A DNA stretch of 8,823 nucleotides from Thermaceae bacterium (lineage in GTDB: Bacteria; Deinococcota; Deinococci; Deinococcales; Marinithermaceae): the NCBI GenBank assembly GCA_027023345.1, contig JALVVO010000187.1:1-8823 (forward strand), written 5' to 3'. The position numbers and the translations under genes are program-made. Position 1 is the stretch's first letter. Each line of letters begins with the position of its first letter. Of the stretch, positions 5,468 to 8,823 are shown piece by piece. A model generated the notes under the pieces. It saw only the letters and a program-made list of their open reading frames with translations. It searched no databases and was not told the origin of the DNA.

Positions 5468-7339
5468 GTGCGGTTCGCCCTCGCCCTCCTGCTCCTCGGG
5501 CTCGCCGCCTGCCGCGGGGCCCCGCCCGCCCTGCCGCCGCCCGAGGGCGACGCCCGTTACCTCTATCAGGACCTCGCCGTGGACCCGGGCCCCCCGCTCC
5601 GCGTGCGGCGCGGGAGCGAGGTCCTTTTGGACGCCGGCGGCGCGCCGCTCTTCGTTCCTCGGGGCGGCGGCCTGCGGGTAGGCGTCGAGGCGGTGCCCCG
5701 TCCTGGGGGGTTCGACCTCGTCTACCGGGTGGAAAACCCCACCGGCGAGCGGGTCCCGATGCCCGACCTGGTGGTTCCCGGGGTCCGGCTCGCCGCCGCC
5801 GACGGCCTTTGGCTTCTAAACCCCTACAAGCTCTACCGCGAGAGGCGGTGGCTCGCCGACGAGATCGGCCACGGCGGCTACCTGGTGCCGGCGGCGGGCT
5901 GGTTTCGCTACCGGGACGCCGGGGGACGGATCGTCCCCTACGAGAGCGACCCCCTCTACGGGGCCGAGACCAACGGCGCCTACGCCCCGGTCGTCGTTGC
6001 CAGCGACGGCCGTCACGCGGTGGGGGCGGCGCTGATCTACGACTTTTTGGCCTACCGCGACTCCGGCGCTCCAGTGGGAGTGCGGGAGGTCAAGAAAGAC
6101 AAGCTCTACCCCCGCACCCGGGTGGTGGCTCGCTCGGACGGCTGGGACTACGTCTTCGCCTTCGATCCCGACCTCGGCCGGGTGCCGCCGGGGGCCTCCT
6201 ACCGGTTCGTGGTCGCGGTGCGGTTCGCCCCCGACCGCTACTGGCTCTTGACCCTGGCCCCCTACAAGGCCTTCCTCGACCGCCGCTTCTCCCACCCGAC
6301 CGCGTCCCCGCGCGACCCGCGGCCCCGGGCCTGGATCGCCCTTTCCTACCCGGGCAACACCGAGGCGAGAAACCCCCGCGGGTGGTCCTGGTACTACAAC
6401 GACCTGGACGAGGAGGGAAGGGCCTACCTGCCGATCGCGGGGGTGGCGGAGGGCCTGGCCCGGGTGCTTCCCCGGCGGGGCTACGCCGGGGCGATGCTGC
6501 ACGGGCTCACTGGGCAGTACTACGTGCCCCGCGACCACCCCATGTACGACGAGATCCCCTACCCCTTTGCCACCGGCTTCGAACCGGGGATGGCCGACGC
6601 GGTGGGGCCGGCGATCGCCCGCCTCCGGTCGGCCGGGCTCCGGGTCGCGCTCTGGTGGGGGATCGCCGGGATGATGCCGCTCGGGGAGGACGGCGCCCCC
6701 CTCCCGGTGGGGGCCTGGATCCCGGCCCGCGACCGCCCCTACCGTCCAGACCGCGAGGGCGACCGCACCCGGGCCCTGGCCGAGGTGCAAGCGGCCGCCG
6801 AACTTGGCCCCGACGCGGTGGGGCTCGACGCCTACGCCCGGATGGAGGAGGGGGCGGCACTCGGCTGGCTCGGGGACCTTCACGAGCGCTGGCCGGGGAT
6901 CGCCGTGGCCGCCGAGCTCCAGACCGACCTCTACCACCGCCGGGCGGCGATCTTCCTCCAGCGCTACCGGGAGGACAGCGACCTGGACCGGAACAGGATC
7001 GAGCGGGCCCCGGTGCTCGCCAGCTACCTGAACCCGGGGGCGGCGGTCTGGGCCTGGGTCTACCCCTGGCCCGAGCTCGGCGACGTCGCCGCCCACGTCC
7101 GGCGGCTCGCCCGGATGGGCTACACCGTCTTCCTCTCCCACCGGCCCTTCGCCGGGGCCTACCGCGACGAGCCCGACCTGGCGAAAAGGATCGAGGGCCA
7201 GGCCGACGCCTTCCCCGACCTGAGCGGCCCCCCGCTAGAGCTCTACGCCTGCCTGAACGGGCGGGACGACGACGGAGACGGCCTCGCCGACTGGCCCTAC
7301 GACCCCGGCTGCTCCGCTCCCGAGGACGACGCCGAGTGA
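5468..7339 (+). CDS. Predicted lipoprotein with glycosidase-like barrel and calcium-type tail motif, function unknown
   Basis: I do not recognise a named family. The GTG at 5468 is chosen because it opens a short lipoprotein signal: R2, a hydrophobic run of Ala/Leu/Gly, and lipobox LAAC with C15 as the acylated Cys. The next in-frame ATG is at residue 98 and would remove it. The 623-aa product should be anchored outside the cytoplasmic membrane. Residues about 25-280 look beta-rich and aromatic. About 286-575 read like a TIM barrel, with strand-like segments ending in WIALSYPGN (from W289), RVALWWGI (W396/W397), AVGLDAY (D454) and VAAELQ (E483). The order resembles glycoside hydrolases with a beta-sandwich before the barrel, making D454 and E483 candidate catalytic acids; this is inference. 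The tail carries C595, a DxDxDG loop (D600, D602, D604, D608) and C615. These two are the only Cys besides C15, so a disulfide-clamped calcium loop is likely. The 3' end overlaps the convergent metF-like gene. Confidence 0.8.
   Translation: MRFALALLLLGLAACRGAPPALPPPEGDARYLYQDLAVDPGPPLRVRRGSEVLLDAGGAPLFVPRGGGLRVGVEAVPRPGGFDLVYRVENPTGERVPMPDLVVPGVRLAAADGLWLLNPYKLYRERRWLADEIGHGGYLVPAAGWFRYRDAGGRIVPYESDPLYGAETNGAYAPVVVASDGRHAVGAALIYDFLAYRDSGAPVGVREVKKDKLYPRTRVVARSDGWDYVFAFDPDLGRVPPGASYRFVVAVRFAPDRYWLLTLAPYKAFLDRRFSHPTASPRDPRPRAWIALSYPGNTEARNPRGWSWYYNDLDEEGRAYLPIAGVAEGLARVLPRRGYAGAMLHGLTGQYYVPRDHPMYDEIPYPFATGFEPGMADAVGPAIARLRSAGLRVALWWGIAGMMPLGEDGAPLPVGAWIPARDRPYRPDREGDRTRALAEVQAAAELGPDAVGLDAYARMEEGAALGWLGDLHERWPGIAVAAELQTDLYHRRAAIFLQRYREDSDLDRNRIERAPVLASYLNPGAAVWAWVYPWPELGDVAAHVRRLARMGYTVFLSHRPFAGAYRDEPDLAKRIEGQADAFPDLSGPPLELYACLNGRDDDGDGLADWPYDPGCSAPEDDAE
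7297..7339. other. 43-base convergent overlap of two coding regions
   Basis: The last 14 codons (13 residues plus stop) of the lipoprotein gene (plus strand) and the end of the metF-like gene (minus strand) share these bases. The shared segment encodes the second Cys of the lipoprotein tail motif (C615) on one strand and the non-conserved Ser/Gly-rich tail of the reductase on the other. No hairpin with a T-run is visible for either transcript around this junction. Confidence 0.8.
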
Positions 7340-8184
7340 AGCACCCGGGCCACCCGGCCGGGGCGGCCTAGGGGGAAGAGGTGTACGCCGGCCATCCCGG
7401 CGGCACGGAGCTCGGCCACGGTGCGCCGGGCCCAGGCGTAGCCGGCGGCGGCGCCTTCCTTTTCGAGCGCGGCCACGAGCGCCCCGGGCACCCTCGCCCA
7501 GGCGGCGACCCGCTCCGCCATGCGCGCGCTCACGAGCGGCAGGACGCCGAAGAGGAAGAAGACCCCCTTTGGCACAGGCCCGAGCGCCTTCAAGAACGCC
7601 TCGACCTCGTCCAGCGAGAAGACCGGCTGGGTCTGGAAGAACCGCGCCCCGGCCTCGATCTTGGCGTGGGTCTTCTCGGCCTCCTGGGCGAGGTCCCGGG
7701 CCCCCGGGTTGGCGGCGGCGCCCAGGAAGAGGGCGGTCTTTCCCTCGAGCACGCCCCCGGCCCAGTTCCGGCCTTGGTTCAACCCCTCGGCGAGGCGGAT
7801 CAGCTCGACCGCCCCCACCTCGTAGACGGGTTTGGCGAAGGGGTGGTCGCCGCGCTCGGGGGGGTCGCCGCCGAGGAGGAGCACGTTCTTCACCCCGATC
7901 GCGCTCGCGCCCAGAAGCTCGGCCTGGAGGGCGAGCGTGTTCCGGTCCCGGGCGGTGAGGTGGGGGATCGCCTCGACCCCGGTCTTTTCCTCCACCAAGC
8001 GGGCGATGACGAAGGGGCTCATCCGGAGGTTCGCCATCGGGGCGTCGGAGAGGTTCACCGCGTCCACCAGGGGAGCGACCTCGCGCACCTCCTCCAGGGT
8101 GCGCTCGATCGCCGTTCCCCGGGGCGGGTCCACCTCGGCGGTGACCACGAAGCGCCCGGCGGCGAGCTTTTCCCTAAGCGTCAA
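7297..8184 (-). CDS. metF: Methylenetetrahydrofolate reductase family protein (MetF-like)
   Basis: This flavoenzyme family interconverts 5,10-methylene- and 5-methyl-tetrahydrofolate, supplying methyl groups for methionine synthesis. The 295-aa product is close to the 296 of E. coli MetF. Seen: TAEVDPPRG with E17 in the place of the catalytic Glu, VNLSDAPMANLRMS (43-56), HLTARDRN (75-82), LLLGGDPP (102-109), GAAANPG (155-161) and FFQTQPVF (182-189). The VDPPRG and MANLRMS forms resemble the reductase half of Bacillus YitJ and acetogen-type MetF more than E. coli MetF (FEFFPP). No homocysteine methyltransferase domain is attached. The TTG start at 8184 overlaps the dtd stop (TTGA) and is preceded by GGAGGG, four bases away; the N-terminus then aligns with the family. 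Conserved sequence ends near residue 282, and the last 13 codons run antisense into the lipoprotein gene. A family member using another electron donor or partner subunit remains possible. Confidence 0.85.
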   Translation of the reverse strand: MTLREKLAAGRFVVTAEVDPPRGTAIERTLEEVREVAPLVDAVNLSDAPMANLRMSPFVIARLVEEKTGVEAIPHLTARDRNTLALQAELLGASAIGVKNVLLLGGDPPERGDHPFAKPVYEVGAVELIRLAEGLNQGRNWAGGVLEGKTALFLGAAANPGARDLAQEAEKTHAKIEAGARFFQTQPVFSLDEVEAFLKALGPVPKGVFFLFGVLPLVSARMAERVAAWARVPGALVAALEKEGAAAGYAWARRTVAELRAAGMAGVHLFPLGRPGRVARVLHSASSSGAEQPGS

Positions 8185-8648
8185 CGCGCCCTCCGCGGCC
8201 GGGTACGGTCCATGGAGTCGAGGAGGATCGTCACCGGGCCGTCGTTCAAGAGCTCGACCTCCATCATCGCCCCGAAGACTCCGGTCTCCACGTGGAGCCC
8301 CTCCTTTAAAAGGAGCTCGACGTAAAGTTCGTAAAGCTGCCTTCCCAGGGCGGGGTCCGCGGCCTCGGTGAAGGAGGGGCGGTTGCCCTTCCGGGTCTCG
8401 GCGTAGAGGGTGAACTGGCTCACCGCCAGCACCTCGCCCCCGACCTCCTTCACCGAGCGGTTCATCTTGCCCGCCTCGTCGGGGAAGATCCGGAGGTTCG
8501 CGGTCTTCTTGGCGAGGTAGGCGGCGTCCTCCGGGGTGTCGCCCCGACGCACCCCGACCAGGGCGACGAGGCCGACCCCGATCTCGCCGACCACCTCGCC
8601 CTCGACCCGTACCCGGCCCCACTTGGCCCGCTGCAGGACGACGCGCAT
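8181..8648 (-). CDS. dtd: D-aminoacyl-tRNA deacylase
   Basis: DTD hydrolyses D-amino acids (and glycine mischarged on tRNA-Ala) from tRNA in the cytoplasm, keeping wrong-handed residues out of proteins. The 155-aa sequence covers the full family length with a short basic C-terminal extension (DRTRPRRAR). The two signature motifs are intact: SQFTLY at 77-82 and NDGPVT at 135-140, whose Gly-Pro pair supplies the cis-Gly-cisPro chirality filter. GVFGAMMEVELLNDGP is also typical. The ATG lies 10 bases after the stop of the upstream DegV-family gene. No Shine-Dalgarno precedes it, but a TAAAAT box sits seven bases upstream, so it may be leaderless. The stop overlaps the metF-like start, suggesting coupled translation. 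No metabolic link between the two is obvious. Confidence 0.95.
   Translation of the reverse strand: MRVVLQRAKWGRVRVEGEVVGEIGVGLVALVGVRRGDTPEDAAYLAKKTANLRIFPDEAGKMNRSVKEVGGEVLAVSQFTLYAETRKGNRPSFTEAADPALGRQLYELYVELLLKEGLHVETGVFGAMMEVELLNDGPVTILLDSMDRTRPRRAR
8189..8194 (-). promoter_or_regulatory. Ribosome binding site supporting the TTG start of the metF-like gene
   Basis: On the minus strand GGAGGG lies inside the last codons of dtd and ends four bases before the TTG at 8184. It decides for the TTG over upstream in-frame alternatives, which would read far into dtd without family similarity. The spacing equals that of the alpha-gamma gene. Confidence 0.65.
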
Positions 8649-8655
8649 GGCTGCT

Positions 8656-8661
8656 ATTTTA
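8656..8661 (-). promoter_or_regulatory. Candidate -10 box (TAAAAT) for leaderless dtd, overlapping the upstream stop codon
   Basis: On the minus strand TAAAAT is close to the consensus TATAAT and fits TANNNT. It ends seven bases before the dtd ATG, the spacing expected when transcription begins at the start codon. Its first three bases are the TAA stop of the DegV-family gene. No clear -35 is seen 16-18 bases upstream. Confidence 0.5.
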
Positions 8662-8823
8662 GGCGTCCCCGGGGTCCACGATGAGGCCCACCGACCCCGG
8701 CCCCCCGTGGGCGGCGACGGCGGCGCCGGCGTCGTGAACGATGGGATCCACCCGCCCGCCCAGGGCCTCGACCGCCGCTTGTAGTTCGGCGACGGCGCGG
8801 GGGTTCCCGGCGTGGGCCAGGGC
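8659..8823 (-). CDS. DegV-family protein, C-terminal end only
   Basis: The frame is open to the right edge and ends with TAA, giving 54 residues. DegV proteins are about 280-residue cytoplasmic fatty-acid-binding proteins; in Firmicutes, FakB members of this family present fatty acids to a kinase. Seen: ALAHAGNPRAV at the left of the fragment, then the characteristic terminal pattern in which HGGPGSVGLI follows a Gly/Ala-Val turn, matching the family's G-x-H-x-GPG-x-x-G-L ending. The fragment is short, so identification rests mainly on that ending and its position at the C-terminus. It probably shares a transcript with dtd and the metF-like gene. Confidence 0.7.
   Translation of the reverse strand, partial: ALAHAGNPRAVAELQAAVEALGGRVDPIVHDAGAAVAAHGGPGSVGLIVDPGDA

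Noticed and set aside
5809..7371. 520-codon plus-strand frame and a 441-codon minus-strand frame overlapping the lipoprotein gene
   Set aside because: Both are Arg/Pro/Gly-rich shadows. The lipoprotein frame has a balanced composition, a signal peptide and a recognisable tail motif.
7381..8371. Plus-strand open frames opposite the metF-like and dtd genes
   Set aside because: They are antisense to two conserved genes and carry no motifs of their own.
8185..8622. N-terminal extension of the metF-like frame back through dtd
   Set aside because: The extension is a low-complexity shadow of dtd; family similarity begins right after the TTG at 8184, which has its own ribosome binding site.

Overview
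The window is high-GC bacterial DNA with strong G/C preference at third codon positions, very little intergenic space and genes that abut or overlap. Three features fit a member of the Deinococcota, possibly an Oceanithermus- or Marinithermus-like Thermaceae: TANNNT-type -10 boxes 5-7 bases before start codons (leaderless style), Arg/Glu/Leu-rich proteins, and an anaerobic-type pyruvate:ferredoxin oxidoreductase. This placement is inference; there is no rRNA or other marker to settle it.

Left part, plus strand. Bases 1-1698 are the 3' part of an RNase R gene: end of the second cold-shock domain, RNB catalytic domain, S1 domain and a Lys/Arg-rich tail. A 120-base gap with a possible promoter, a perfect hairpin and a consensus ribosome binding site leads into a two-gene operon (1819-5399). 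Together the two genes encode a complete NifJ-type 2-oxoacid (pyruvate):ferredoxin oxidoreductase. The usual single ~1200-residue chain is here split into an alpha-gamma protein (651 aa) and a delta-beta protein (542 aa), coupled by an ATGA overlap. A strong intrinsic terminator closes the operon.

Middle. Immediately after the terminator, a GTG-started gene (5468-7339) encodes a 623-aa predicted lipoprotein. It has a beta-rich N-terminal half, a region resembling a glycosidase-like TIM barrel, and a C-terminal Cys-bracketed DxDxDG calcium-type motif. I cannot assign it a substrate; it is the least understood gene here.

Right part, minus strand. Reading from the right edge: the last 54 codons of a DegV-family protein, then dtd (D-aminoacyl-tRNA deacylase), then a methylenetetrahydrofolate reductase-family gene (metF-like) whose TTG start overlaps the dtd stop. 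The metF-like gene converges on the lipoprotein gene and the two overlap by 43 bases, with no terminator between them.

I see no mobile elements, CRISPR array, tRNA or rRNA. Most of the window is core metabolism and RNA/translation quality control. The items most worth a second look are the lipoprotein, the split oxidoreductase, and the compact regulatory junctions (a terminator adjoining a leaderless promoter, a stop codon embedded in a -10 box, and overlapping convergent 3' ends).
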